Below are positions 29,881 through 39,113 of a stretch of 64,000 nt of DNA, piece by piece. The position numbers and the translations under genes are program-made. The DNA is from Trinickia terrae (lineage in GTDB: Bacteria > Pseudomonadota > Gammaproteobacteria > Burkholderiales > Burkholderiaceae): the NCBI RefSeq assembly GCF_005144415.1, contig NZ_SWJE01000015.1, positions 248,001-312,000 of the forward strand, read 5' to 3'. How positions within the stretch are numbered: position 1 is the stretch's first letter; every line of letters starts with the position of its first letter. The notes beneath the pieces are model-generated. The model saw nothing but the letters and a program-made list of their open reading frames with translations, was not told the origin of the DNA and ran no database searches.

Positions 29881-31694
29881 GAGCCGTCGCGCAAGGCGAC
29901 GTCGTGTCGGTACTGACCGAGGGCCTGCGGCGCCTCGAATATCGCGGTTACGACTCGTGCGGTGTGGCCGTGCTGCAGCGCGGCGAGCCGCGCCGCGTGC
30001 GCAGCGTCCAGCGCGTCGCGAACCTCGCCGAGCAGATCGGCCAGGAGGGCCTCGCGGGCACCATCGGCATCGCCCACACGCGTTGGGCGACGCACGGCGC
30101 GCCTGTCACGGGCAATGCGCATCCGATCTTCTCGTGCGGCGAGATCGCGCTCGTGCACAACGGCATCATCGAGAACCACGAAACGCTGCGCGACGAGCTG
30201 AAGACGCTTGGCTACGCGTTCGAATCGGAGACCGACACCGAGGTCATCGCGCACCTGATCCACTACTCACGCGCGCAAAGCGCGTCGGGCGATCTCGCGG
30301 AGGCGGTGCGGTGCGCGCTGCGCCGGCTGCGCGGCGCCTACGCGATCGCGGTTTTCGCGAAGGACGAGCCGGACCGTGTGATCGGCGCGCGCGCGGGCTC
30401 GCCGCTCGTGGTCGGCTTCGGCGACGCCGGCAACTATCTCGCCTCCGACACGATGGCGCTTGCCGGCACGGCCGGGCATTTCATCTATCTCGAGGAGGGC
30501 GACCTCGCAGTGCTCTCGGCCGGCGACGCGCACATCTTCGATCGCCATGGCCACAGCGTCGAGCGCGAGATCCGCGCGCTCGAGGCGAGCAGCCGGACGA
30601 CCGAGCTCGGCCCCTATCGTCACTACATGCAAAAGGAGATCTTCGAGCAGCCGAGCGTGATCGCCGACGCGACCGAACACATCCGCAAGATCGCGCCGGA
30701 CCTGTTCGGTCCTGACGCCGAGCGCGTGTTCTACTCGATCGATTCGATCCATATCCTCGCGTGCGGCACGAGCCACTACGCGGGGATGACGGCCAAGTAC
30801 TGGCTCGAATCGATCGCGGGCCTGCCGACGCAGGTCGAGGTCGCGAGCGAGTACCGCTACCGCGACGGCGTGCTCAACCGCAAGGCGCTCTTCCTCGGCA
30901 TCTCGCAATCGGGCGAGACCGCCGATACGCTCGCGGCGCTCGCGCACGCGCATCACCTCGGGCACAAGTATTCGCTCGCGGTCTGCAACGTCGCGCACAG
31001 CTCGATCATGCGGCAGACCATGCTGCAATTCCTGACGAGCGCGGGTCCGGAGATCGGCGTCGCCTCGACCAAGGCCTTCACGAGCCAGCTCGTCGCGTTG
31101 TTCGTGCTCGCCCTGACGCTCGGCAAGGTGCGCGGGCGCTTGTCGCATACGCAGGAGGCCGAGTATCTCGATCAACTGCACCATCTGCCGGCGGCGCTCA
31201 ACAGCGTACTCGCGCTCGAGCCGCAGATCATCGCCTGGGCCGAGGCGTTCGCGCGCAAGGACAACGCACTCTTCCTCGGCCGCGGCCTGCACTATCCGAT
31301 CGCGCTCGAAGGGGCGCTGAAGCTGAAGGAGATCTCGTACGTGCATGCCGAAGGGTATCCGGCCGGCGAGCTCAAGCACGGGCCGCTTGCGCTCGTGACG
31401 GGGGACATGCCCGTCGTCACGATCGCGCCGAACGACACGCTGCTCGAAAAGCTCAAGTCGAACATGCAGGAGGTGCGCGCGCGCGGCGGTGAGCTCTACG
31501 TCTTTGCCGATGCCGATTCGCAGATCACGAGCAGCGACCATGTCCATGTGATCCGCATGCCGGAGCATTACGGGAAGCTCTCGCCGATCCTGCACGTCGT
31601 GCCGCTCCAACTGCTCGCGTATCACACGGCCTGCGCGCGCGGCACCGATGTCGACAAGCCGCGCAACCTGGCGAAATCGGTGACGGTCGAGTGA
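29865..31694 (+). CDS. glmS: Glutamine-fructose-6-phosphate aminotransferase
   Basis: 609 residues. Starts MCGIVGAV with catalytic Cys2; glutaminase domain to about 220, two SIS isomerase domains ([31 protein letters not shown]), and the invariant C terminus [12 protein letters not shown]. Makes glucosamine-6-phosphate, the committed step toward UDP-GlcNAc. Overlaps the pgaD end and follows it without a gap, so substrate supply is tied to PNAG synthesis. A housekeeping copy probably exists elsewhere; no glmS riboswitch is possible here because there is no leader. Confidence 0.97.
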   Translation: MCGIVGAVAQGDVVSVLTEGLRRLEYRGYDSCGVAVLQRGEPRRVRSVQRVANLAEQIGQEGLAGTIGIAHTRWATHGAPVTGNAHPIFSCGEIALVHNGIIENHETLRDELKTLGYAFESETDTEVIAHLIHYSRAQSASGDLAEAVRCALRRLRGAYAIAVFAKDEPDRVIGARAGSPLVVGFGDAGNYLASDTMALAGTAGHFIYLEEGDLAVLSAGDAHIFDRHGHSVEREIRALEASSRTTELGPYRHYMQKEIFEQPSVIADATEHIRKIAPDLFGPDAERVFYSIDSIHILACGTSHYAGMTAKYWLESIAGLPTQVEVASEYRYRDGVLNRKALFLGISQSGETADTLAALAHAHHLGHKYSLAVCNVAHSSIMRQTMLQFLTSAGPEIGVASTKAFTSQLVALFVLALTLGKVRGRLSHTQEAEYLDQLHHLPAALNSVLALEPQIIAWAEAFARKDNALFLGRGLHYPIALEGALKLKEISYVHAEGYPAGELKHGPLALVTGDMPVVTIAPNDTLLEKLKSNMQEVRARGGELYVFADADSQITSSDHVHVIRMPEHYGKLSPILHVVPLQLLAYHTACARGTDVDKPRNLAKSVTVE

Positions 31695-31702
31695 GGCGGG
31701 AG

Positions 31703-32941
31703 ATGCGTGGGTTGCTCGCCGCTTCGGTTGTTGCGGCGGCTTGCGCGGCGGCGGTTCCGGTAGGGGCCGCCGTCACGTCCAAGGCCACGGGGACCGCCGC
31801 GCGCGAGCGCGTGCCGCGGGGCGACTTGCGCGCCTATATGCACGGCATCGGCATGGCGGCCGACGGGAGCGGCGGCAGCTATGTGTTCTTCAGCAGCTCC
31901 GGCCTGCCGCCGCGCGGAGCGGGGCGCGACGGCAACTGGACGCACGATGTCTACGTCGCGCACTGGTCGCCCGCGCAGGCCAGGCTCTCGAAGCCGCGCG
32001 TGTTCATCCGCCGGCCGGAGGCGCAGGAGCCGGTGTCGATCGCGCAGGCGAGCACCGGCAACATCATGGTGACCTTCGAAGACGGCTGGAACACGCCGGA
32101 CGAAGTGAGCCAGCGCTACGGCATCTATTCACGCGCGCTCGGCCCGGTGCGTCCGTATCCGGTGGACGTCAAGACGGGCGGCCATTCGGGGCACGCGGCG
32201 GCGGTCGGCTCGCGCTTCGTCGTCTTCTATTCCGACGACTGGGTCGATGGCGGCGGCGTCGACAATCTCGGCACGGGGCGCGGCGTCTATGTGAAGACGT
32301 ACGACGCGAACGGCGCGCAGATGAACTTCGTGCCCGTGGCGCCGCGGGTGCGCGAGTGGTGGCCGATGATTGCCGCGTCGCCCACGCGCGCGCTGCTCGT
32401 CTGGCAGCAGTACGTGAACGGGCAGACGTACGCGCGGCTCAAGGCGGCAGCCTTCGATCCGGTTGCGGGCACGCTGAGCGATCCGGTCGTGATCGCGCCG
32501 CACTTGCAGTACTACACGTATTCGGCGGCTTACGTGCCGGCCATCGACCGCTTCGTGGTCACCGCGAGCGACGCGGCCGGGCACGGCTTCGCGCAGCTCA
32601 TCGACGAAGACGGCGCGCCGGTGGCGGCGCTCGCCTGCATGCCGTCGACGGTGCGCGAAGCCGGTATCGCCGTGATCGGCGACAAGGCGTTCACGCCGGC
32701 GCAGGATGGGCGGCTGCTGGAGCTGCGGATGAGCGCGTCGTCGATCGTGCTCGCCGGGACGCAGCCGTCGCCGGTCACGTGGTGGTACATGGGGAGTCTG
32801 GGGCTCGTGCGGTCGGCTTCGCGGCTGCATTGGGTGTCGCTGAGTCCTGGCGGGTTGCAGGAGGTGGAGTTCGATCTCGACGGTATGCGGCCGGCGACGG
32901 CGGCGGATCGGTGTCAGCGGCAGCAGACGGCGGCGCGGTGA
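31703..32941 (+). CDS. Secreted protein of unknown function at the end of the pga operon
   Basis: 412 residues with a Sec signal (MRGLLAASVVAAACAAAVPVGA). The mature part is built of repeating beta-strand patterns with SSSG, NIMVTFEDG, FVVFYSDDW, RALLVWQQY and RFVVTASDA at roughly 45-residue intervals, resembling a beta-propeller. Starts 8 nt after the glmS stop; ATG 31703 is preferred over GTG 31691, which overlaps the stop. I do not recognise the family. Position suggests a periplasmic or extracellular role in PNAG handling or attachment (inference only). Confidence 0.75.
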   Translation: MRGLLAASVVAAACAAAVPVGAAVTSKATGTAARERVPRGDLRAYMHGIGMAADGSGGSYVFFSSSGLPPRGAGRDGNWTHDVYVAHWSPAQARLSKPRVFIRRPEAQEPVSIAQASTGNIMVTFEDGWNTPDEVSQRYGIYSRALGPVRPYPVDVKTGGHSGHAAAVGSRFVVFYSDDWVDGGGVDNLGTGRGVYVKTYDANGAQMNFVPVAPRVREWWPMIAASPTRALLVWQQYVNGQTYARLKAAAFDPVAGTLSDPVVIAPHLQYYTYSAAYVPAIDRFVVTASDAAGHGFAQLIDEDGAPVAALACMPSTVREAGIAVIGDKAFTPAQDGRLLELRMSASSIVLAGTQPSPVTWWYMGSLGLVRSASRLHWVSLSPGGLQEVEFDLDGMRPATAADRCQRQQTAAR

Positions 32942-32976
32942 GGCGGTAGTGGTGTGGCGTTGCCGTTGCCGAGATA

Positions 32977-33360
32977 TTAGAGAAGAAGCGATCGGACCTT
33001 GATCCAACGCTCATTGGCGAGCGGTGGCAGCGTTTTTGCGGGAATCCAGCGCTTTACGATGCGCGACAGGCCGCGCGGCTTGCGCTCCAGATGCGCGAGC
33101 ACTTCAGTAGCGACCGTTTCCTGAGCCCATCCCTCCATCTCGGGCACCGCCAGCGGCGAAAGATTGCTTCGAAACACGGGTGCGACTTCTTGATGCAGCA
33201 CTTGCTCGAGTTCGTCGAGCGAGTAGCCCGATTCACGCAGCGCCTTGGCAATCGCCGCGTAGTCGTAGTCCTGTAACTCTTTGCCGACGAACAGCTCGGA
33301 GAGTGCTTCCCATACCGGCGCGCGGCTTGCGATTTCTAAGGGTTCGTTCATGAATGTCAT
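32977..33360 (-). CDS. DUF7079-family protein, probable immunity protein
   Basis: 127 residues, soluble, no signal. The core PVWEALSELFVGKEL, the YDYAAIAKAL helix and HQEVAPVFRSNLSPL match the DUF7079 pattern. ATG 33360 overlaps the stop of the upstream gene (ATGA), so the two are translationally coupled; a second ATG at 33351 is possible. Given its partner's toxin-like C terminus, immunity is the most economical role, but no experimental basis is known to me. Confidence 0.7.
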   Translation of the reverse strand: MTFMNEPLEIASRAPVWEALSELFVGKELQDYDYAAIAKALRESGYSLDELEQVLHQEVAPVFRSNLSPLAVPEMEGWAQETVATEVLAHLERKPRGLSRIVKRWIPAKTLPPLANERWIKVRSLLL

Positions 33361-34097
33361 CGGCTTGGACGCGGGTATAACGCACCGAAGCCAGCATCGG
33401 CGCCGAAGGCTGCGAGCAAGCCGCCGGCAAATGCGGCGACGCTCACGCATATGGGGGCGGTAGCCGCGCACATCCCTGCTGCCACCGCGGCGGTGCCGGC
33501 AGCCCAGCCCCCGATCACGCCAGCGCTTGCCAGCGTACCTTGTCTGGCGATTTCGCGGGGCTTGTCGTCTGACTCAGCAACCTCATACACAGCTATTGCT
33601 AACGAAACCAATAACACGCGTCGGCCGACACGGCCAATTTTCCCGGCTAACTGCATTACCCCCGGGTCGGGTCGGCCTGCGGCGCGAATAATTTCAGCAT
33701 ATACGCTGGCTTGCTTTCCTTCAGAAAGCTCTGAGAAAGTAGTGCCGAATTTTCGCTGAGCATAGGTCTCTTGCAGTTGTGAGAAACTGCGCCCCACTTT
33801 TTTCAGCCGCGTGGCATAGGCGCGCACGGCTGGGCTACTGCGCAGCCTTGACATCTCCATGATCTGGTTGCGCATCGCGCTCGCTTGTTCGGCTGCTTCG
33901 CGCGCTGAAATCTGCCCCAGGCTGGCCGCAAGGCGAAACTCATTCGACATGGCGGCGATGTCCCACGAGTACGTAACTCTCACCTTTGCGTCGTTGATTG
34001 CGGAGGCGCCGAACTGAGAGGCGGTTGCCTGTAGTGCGGCGAGCGCCTCTTCAAGCATCTGATGGTCATTGGATGCGGTCGAGTCTTGGGTATTCAT
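33357..34097 (-). CDS. Putative pore-forming antibacterial effector with Gly/Ala membrane hairpin
   Basis: 246 residues. N-terminal 150 residues are helical and soluble; there is no signal peptide. Residues 160-175 (RVLLVSLAIAVYEVAE) and 189-236 form membrane segments, the second very rich in Gly and Ala (GVIGGWAAGTAAVAAGM, AAFAGGLLAAFGADAGFG). A DKPREIARQG linker separates them. This C-terminal layout recurs in toxin domains of Burkholderiaceae effectors, as I remember them, and is coupled here to a DUF7079 gene. Type VI delivery is inferred; no vgrG, PAAR or hcp gene adjoins. Lower GC than flanking core genes. Confidence 0.6.
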   Translation of the reverse strand: MNTQDSTASNDHQMLEEALAALQATASQFGASAINDAKVRVTYSWDIAAMSNEFRLAASLGQISAREAAEQASAMRNQIMEMSRLRSSPAVRAYATRLKKVGRSFSQLQETYAQRKFGTTFSELSEGKQASVYAEIIRAAGRPDPGVMQLAGKIGRVGRRVLLVSLAIAVYEVAESDDKPREIARQGTLASAGVIGGWAAGTAAVAAGMCAATAPICVSVAAFAGGLLAAFGADAGFGALYPRPSR

Positions 34098-34194
34098 GGT
34101 GGGCGTCCAAAGAAATTTGGGCGTTGAGCATACGATGAATATGTGTGTGCCATGCGCGGCATTTTGCCGTCCAATGCGTTAGGATTGCTCAGCC

Positions 34195-34578
34195 ATGTTC
34201 AATCGTCTCAATCAAGCCTTGCTGCGCTATATCGATCGTAAGCGCAGGGTGCCGCGCATCGAGGCCGTCGAATCGACGCGTGATGGCTTCACTGTCACTT
34301 GGCAAGCTCATACTGATCAGCCCTCTGAAACGGCACATCATGTTTGGGGGGATATTCGTCGCGTGGCGGCGATCTTGGTGCCTGGGCTGCTAGGCGGTGA
34401 CGAGTGTCTGCTGGTTGATGTGGATGGCTCCGTGCTGCAACTCACAGTGGAAGTGGCAGGGTTCGAAGCTTTCATTGAAGAGGGGGCCAAACGGCTCAAC
34501 GGCTGGCGTCCTGTTACCGAGTGGCGTTTGACCCTTGCAGCAGCTTCGCCCGGTCATGTCGTCGATGTGTATGGCTAG
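34195..34578 (+). CDS. Hypothetical protein, accessory patch
   Basis: 127 residues, soluble, no signal or membrane segment; reads as a compact alpha/beta protein ending RLTLAAASPGHVVDVYG. AGGA lies about 10 nt before ATG 34195. Divergent from the effector gene. The last 77 bases reappear, mutated and with a stop, at 39215-39291 next to the second effector locus, so this family travels with such loci. Possibly an extra immunity gene; function unknown. Confidence 0.65.
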   Translation: MFNRLNQALLRYIDRKRRVPRIEAVESTRDGFTVTWQAHTDQPSETAHHVWGDIRRVAAILVPGLLGGDECLLVDVDGSVLQLTVEVAGFEAFIEEGAKRLNGWRPVTEWRLTLAAASPGHVVDVYG

Positions 34579-34634
34579 CGTAGCGGCCGGAGACGTGCGG
34601 CGCGAAATCCTGGCATGCCAAAGGAGCACGGAAG

Positions 34635-37421
34635 ATGCGAACGCAGGCGAAGTCGGGCGCACGCAGAAGACGCAACGCCATCCGCGTGGCGGCGGTCATC
34701 GTCGGGCTGATCGTGCTCGGACGCATCACCGGCACCCTCGTCGACTGGCTCTGGTTCGATTCGATCGGCTATGACGGCGTGTTCTGGACAGTCTTCTGGG
34801 CGCGGCTGGCCATCTTCACCGCCGTGTTCGCGCTGTCAGCCGGGGCGGTCGCGCTATCCGGTCTCGCCGCGCATCGCTTCGCGACGTCCATCGACGTCTT
34901 GAGCGTGGTCGTGGAGCCGCCCGACGACGACGCGCGCCGCTATCGAGGCCCGCCCGACCTCGCCGAAGTCGCGAGCCAGATCGCGCCGCGCATTCCTTGG
35001 CGATTGACCATCGCCGGCGTGGCCGTCCTGATCGGACTGTTCTTCGCCGCGAGCAAAGTTTCGAACTGGGACATCGCGCTGCGTTTCCTGCATCAGGCGC
35101 CCTACGGCGCGCGCGATCCGATCTTCGGCAAGGACATCGGCTTCTATCTGTTCTCGCTGCCGGTCTTCGTCGCGCTCAAGAACTGGCTGATGCAGCTGCT
35201 GTTCGGCTGCGCAGTGGTCGCGGGCGCGGTCTACGCGGCGCGCGGCGACCTCGCGCCCGGGCCGCCGCCGCAACGGCTCTCGCCGGCCGCCGCCGCGCAC
35301 GGCCTCGCGCTTCTCGGCGCGTTCTTCGCGCTCAAGGCGTGGTCCTACTGGCTCGACCGCTTTCTGCTGCTCTATCGCGACAACGGCGTCGTCACCGGCG
35401 CGAGCTATACCGACATTCACGTCGAGCTGCCGGTCCTGTGGCTGCTCATCGGCCTCGCGCTCGCCGCGGCCGCGGCGTCGTGGGCGAACATGCGCCGGCG
35501 CAGCTGGCGCGTTCCCGCTGCCTCGGCGCTGCTCGTGTTCGGCGGCTCGTTCGTGCTCGCGATCGTCTACCCGGCGCTGTTCGAGCGCTTCTACGTGAAG
35601 CCGAGCGAGCTGCAACTGGAGACGCCTTATCTCGCGCACAACATCGCGCTGACGCGGCAGGCCTACGGACTCGACCGGATCGAGGTCAAGCCGTTCCCGG
35701 CCGAGGAGGGCTTGAGCCTCGCCTCGCTCGACGCCAACCGCCCGACCATCGACAACATCCGCCTCTGGGACGTCCAGCCGCTCCTCGACACCTACGCGCA
35801 GCTGCAGGAGATCCGCACCTACTACAAGTTCTTCTCGGTGGACATCGACCGCTACCGGCTCGGCTCGGGCTACCGGCAGGTGATGCTGTCGGCGCGCGAG
35901 CTGGACTCGTCGCTCTTGCCGCCCAACGCGCAGACCTGGGTCAACCTGCACTTGCTGTTCACGCACGGCAACGGCGTGGTGATGTCGCCGGTGACCGAGA
36001 AATCGACGGAAGGGCTGCCGCAGCTGTTCCTGCAAGACATTCCGCCGGTGGCCCAAAGCGGGCCGCAGATCAGCGAGCCGCGCCTCTACTTCGGCCAGGG
36101 CGAGCAGGGCTACGTGATCGTGAAGGGCAGCACGCCCGAGTTCGACTACCCGAAGGGCAAGGACAACGTCTACACGCGCTACGACGGCCGCGACGGCATC
36201 GCGATCGGCGGCTTCTGGCGGCGCGCGCTGTTCGCCTGGCAGCTCGGCGAAACGAACATCCTCCTGACCGGCTACATCACGAACCAGAGCCGCATTCTGC
36301 TCCATCGCAACATCCGGGACCGAGTGCATACGATCGCGCCGTTCCTGACGCTCGACCGCGATCCCTACATCGTCGCGAGCGGCGGACGCCTCTACTGGAT
36401 GCAGGACGCCTACACGACGAGCCGCTGGTTCCCCTACGCGAAGCCCGGCTTGGCCGACGGCTCCAACACCATCCGCAACTCGGTCAAGGTGGTGATCGAT
36501 GCGTACGGCGGCACGATCGATTTCTACGTCAGCGACCCCGCCGATCCGATCCTGCGCACCTACCAGCGGATCTTCCCCGGCCTCTTCAAGCCGCTCGAAG
36601 CGATGCCGCCGGACCTGCAGCAGCACATCCGCTACCCCGAGGACCTGTTCCTGATCCAGGCGCAGCTCTATCGGGCGTACCACATGGACGCGCCCGAGGT
36701 CTTCTACAACCGCGAGGACCTCTGGCAGTTCCCGCGCGAGCTGGCCGGCATCGACGACGGCAACGCGTCCGGGAGCACGATGTCGCCGTACTACACGCTG
36801 ATGCGCCTGCCGGGCGAGTCGCGCGCCGAGTTCGTGCTGATGCTGCCGATGGTGCCGAGCCAGCGCGAGAACATGATCGCGTGGCTCGCCGCGCGCTGCG
36901 ATCCGCCCGAGTACGGCAAGCTCGTCGTCTACAGCTTCCCGAAGGAGAAGCTCGTGTTCGGGCCGTTCCAGATCGAGGCGCGCATCCAGCAGAACACCGA
37001 GATCTCGCAGCAGATCTCGCTGTGGAACCAGATGGGCTCGCGCGTGATTCGCGGGCATCTGCTCGTCGTGCCGATCGAGAACTCGATCCTGTATGTGTCG
37101 CCGCTGTATTTGCGGGCGGCGTCGGGGCAGTTGCCGGAACTCAAGCGCGTGATCGCCGCCTATGGCGATCGCGTCGTGATGGAGGAGACCTTGGGCGAGG
37201 CGCTGGCGGCGTTGTTCAAAGCGACGCCGCCAGCGGTGGCGCCCGCTGCCGCGCCGGGGCCTTCCGCGGCGCCCGATGCGCGCGCTCGCGAAGCGCTCGC
37301 TCACTACAACCGCGCGCTCGAGCGCCTGAAGGCCGGCGACTGGAGCGGGTTCGGCGCGGAGCTCGATGCGCTCGGGCGCTCGCTCGATGCGATGAGCAGG
37401 GGCGGAGCAGCGCAACGCTGA
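34635..37421 (+). CDS. UPF0182 membrane protein
   Basis: 928 residues. Seven or so N-terminal hydrophobic helices to about residue 310 (IRVAAVIVGLIVLGRITGTL; DWLWFDSIGY), then a large soluble domain with the UPF0182 landmarks YVKPSELQLETPYLAHNI, TRQAYGLD, NQMGSRVIRGHLLVVPI and NSILYVSPLYL. Family role is unknown. AAAGGAG precedes ATG 34635. It stands alone between two accessory patches, so it is probably the conserved chromosomal anchor. Confidence 0.95.
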   Translation: MRTQAKSGARRRRNAIRVAAVIVGLIVLGRITGTLVDWLWFDSIGYDGVFWTVFWARLAIFTAVFALSAGAVALSGLAAHRFATSIDVLSVVVEPPDDDARRYRGPPDLAEVASQIAPRIPWRLTIAGVAVLIGLFFAASKVSNWDIALRFLHQAPYGARDPIFGKDIGFYLFSLPVFVALKNWLMQLLFGCAVVAGAVYAARGDLAPGPPPQRLSPAAAAHGLALLGAFFALKAWSYWLDRFLLLYRDNGVVTGASYTDIHVELPVLWLLIGLALAAAAASWANMRRRSWRVPAASALLVFGGSFVLAIVYPALFERFYVKPSELQLETPYLAHNIALTRQAYGLDRIEVKPFPAEEGLSLASLDANRPTIDNIRLWDVQPLLDTYAQLQEIRTYYKFFSVDIDRYRLGSGYRQVMLSARELDSSLLPPNAQTWVNLHLLFTHGNGVVMSPVTEKSTEGLPQLFLQDIPPVAQSGPQISEPRLYFGQGEQGYVIVKGSTPEFDYPKGKDNVYTRYDGRDGIAIGGFWRRALFAWQLGETNILLTGYITNQSRILLHRNIRDRVHTIAPFLTLDRDPYIVASGGRLYWMQDAYTTSRWFPYAKPGLADGSNTIRNSVKVVIDAYGGTIDFYVSDPADPILRTYQRIFPGLFKPLEAMPPDLQQHIRYPEDLFLIQAQLYRAYHMDAPEVFYNREDLWQFPRELAGIDDGNASGSTMSPYYTLMRLPGESRAEFVLMLPMVPSQRENMIAWLAARCDPPEYGKLVVYSFPKEKLVFGPFQIEARIQQNTEISQQISLWNQMGSRVIRGHLLVVPIENSILYVSPLYLRAASGQLPELKRVIAAYGDRVVMEETLGEALAALFKATPPAVAPAAAPGPSAAPDARAREALAHYNRALERLKAGDWSGFGAELDALGRSLDAMSRGGAAQR

Positions 37422-37490
37422 ACGGCGTGCTTTGCCGAGGTCCGAATTCGAGCCAAGTAGTCAAGAACTGGTTTGGCATTTTGGCAATAG

Positions 37491-38138
37491 ATGAATACAC
37501 GGTACGAACGTTTTTTCTGGGAAAGCATTCATAGCTCGATCTATCTGAACATACGCGAGCCGCGGCAGGTCTATCTGGCGAGCTACTACCGCTCCGCAGA
37601 TGGCAGACCCGACACGGACATAACCCGCGAGGAACTCGATACGCTAAAAACAGCGATGGAAGTAGCCCGCGCCGCTTTTGTGCGGTGTCGGACGTCTGAA
37701 TCATTGCTGTCGGAACAGGACCATGACCTGCGGGCGGCACTCGGGCGCAGCAGCCGTTACGCCGGCTGGCTGTATCAGATGAACACTCGCCAGGTGGCCC
37801 ATGCGCTGCATGAGGAAGTGAAAGACGGCGGTTTAGTTTTCCTACCCGAGCGAAGGGATCTGCGCGAGTGCGTGAGGGCGATTCTGGGCGACCGGCGGAA
37901 GCAGCCGCAGCCAGTTGGCGAAGCATACAAGCCCGCTCCTGTTTCGCCTGCGAAGGTGCTTTACGGCAACACTCCGCGCGTTGCGCCAGTTCGTGTCAGT
38001 GAGTTTATGGCGAAGGAAGCTGGCGACGAGGTCAATGCGCTTGTTGCCAAGTCTCCGAGTCTGCAGGCGGATTTGGAAAAGCTGGATGAAGCGCGCTGGA
38101 AAATCCGGTATGGCGAACTGGGGGCGGATCTCATGTGA
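37491..38138 (+). CDS. N-terminal part of a metallopeptidase effector-like protein
   Basis: 215 residues, helical, no signal peptide. It contains FLPERRDLRECVRAILGDRR and a Pro-rich linker, and ends in EARWKIRYGELGADLM. In full-length relatives, as I recall, a segment like the last one runs straight into a peptidase domain; here the stop TGA overlaps the GTG start of the next frame. Either a frameshift split one gene or two coupled genes exist. No clear ribosome site at ATG 37491. Lower GC than neighbours, consistent with transfer. Confidence 0.6.
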   Translation: MNTRYERFFWESIHSSIYLNIREPRQVYLASYYRSADGRPDTDITREELDTLKTAMEVARAAFVRCRTSESLLSEQDHDLRAALGRSSRYAGWLYQMNTRQVAHALHEEVKDGGLVFLPERRDLRECVRAILGDRRKQPQPVGEAYKPAPVSPAKVLYGNTPRVAPVRVSEFMAKEAGDEVNALVAKSPSLQADLEKLDEARWKIRYGELGADLM

Positions 38139-38554
38139 ATCGTAGCTTTGAAAAGATCATTACACTTGATGGCAATTTAAAAGGTCGTCCTGCACTGTAT
38201 GCGCAGACCCTGTCGCACGAAGTCGGGCATGCAGCCTATCCGTATCAAGAAGATTTCTCATCGAAAGCGGCGTACCTCAGGAGCACTATGGCCGACGAGG
38301 GCGCAGCAACGATGACCAATATCAGGGCGCAGCGCGAAATTCTCGCCAACGGCGGGCCGGATATCGGCGTCGCCGGCAAGAATTCTGCGAGCTATAACGC
38401 GGCTTACGACCAGTTTCTGAAGGATGGCAATGCCGTAGGGTGCCGGGATGCAATCGGGTCTGCATTCGGGAACGAAATCACATCGAGCACGGGGCAAACC
38501 TACAATGACTACTATGGGGGCTGGTATGACAAGACTTTCCCATCGAAGAAATAG
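38135..38554 (+). CDS. HExxH metallopeptidase domain, probable effector C-terminal half
   Basis: 139 residues. LSHEVGHAAYPY gives a zincin HExxH site (H28, E29, H32), followed by the conserved-looking MADEGAATMTNIRAQREIL segment that could supply the third ligand, and a C terminus with YNDYYGGWYDK. Begins at GTG 38135, overlapping the previous stop. The following gene encodes a lipoprotein, which suggests that the target of this peptidase is periplasmic. Similar domains occur in DUF6782-like proteins; the assignment is moderate. Confidence 0.65.
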   Translation: MNRSFEKIITLDGNLKGRPALYAQTLSHEVGHAAYPYQEDFSSKAAYLRSTMADEGAATMTNIRAQREILANGGPDIGVAGKNSASYNAAYDQFLKDGNAVGCRDAIGSAFGNEITSSTGQTYNDYYGGWYDKTFPSKK

Positions 38555-39113
38555 CCTACGCAGGACGTTTGTGATGCTTGGCTTGCTAATCGGGTTTGCC
38601 GGATGCAGTGAGGCTAGTGGACAACAGAAAGAGGATTCACAAATGATGCAGCTGGAAATGACGCTTTGGCAGACCATTGATGCGCTGATACAGCAGATTC
38701 CTTTTACGAGGGCTAAGGTTGAAAACGTGCTCAAGATTAGGTTCGTCGATAGTGATCCCAGCAACTACGCAATTCAACCGTCTTCTTTTCAGCCCCTCGA
38801 TGGTGGTCCCATCAAGCTGTCCGACGGCGTAGTGATTGGAAACGTGGATTTGCGTATCAGCAACAAGGAGGGGGATCCCGGCTTTCTCGTGCTTAATCTC
38901 GCTGGCGCTTGCATCGGCCTCGATGCCGTGCGTGCGCACTACGGCGACCTCAGGATTACAGATTTCCCTCGCGGCCGTTCGCTTGACGAGGTTACTGCCC
39001 ATTCAGCTTTTTTGAACTGGGGCGGATTGAATTTTGGTTTTAGGGAACGTAATCCGGATTGTCTTGCGGGTGTATCTTTTGATCCCAGGAAGCCAATCCA
39101 GGGAACGCCATAA
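38526..39113 (+). CDS. Lipoprotein, probable periplasmic immunity protein
   Basis: 195 residues from ATG 38526, overlapping the metallopeptidase gene by 29 bases, with GGGGG upstream. Basic N terminus, hydrophobic stretch and lipobox IGFAGC (Cys 27). Mature part is a soluble alpha/beta domain with no catalytic motif seen. Overlap with a toxin-like peptidase gene plus lipid anchoring is typical of immunity proteins guarding the periplasm. Family not recognised. Confidence 0.65.
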   Translation: MTRLSHRRNSLRRTFVMLGLLIGFAGCSEASGQQKEDSQMMQLEMTLWQTIDALIQQIPFTRAKVENVLKIRFVDSDPSNYAIQPSSFQPLDGGPIKLSDGVVIGNVDLRISNKEGDPGFLVLNLAGACIGLDAVRAHYGDLRITDFPRGRSLDEVTAHSAFLNWGGLNFGFRERNPDCLAGVSFDPRKPIQGTP

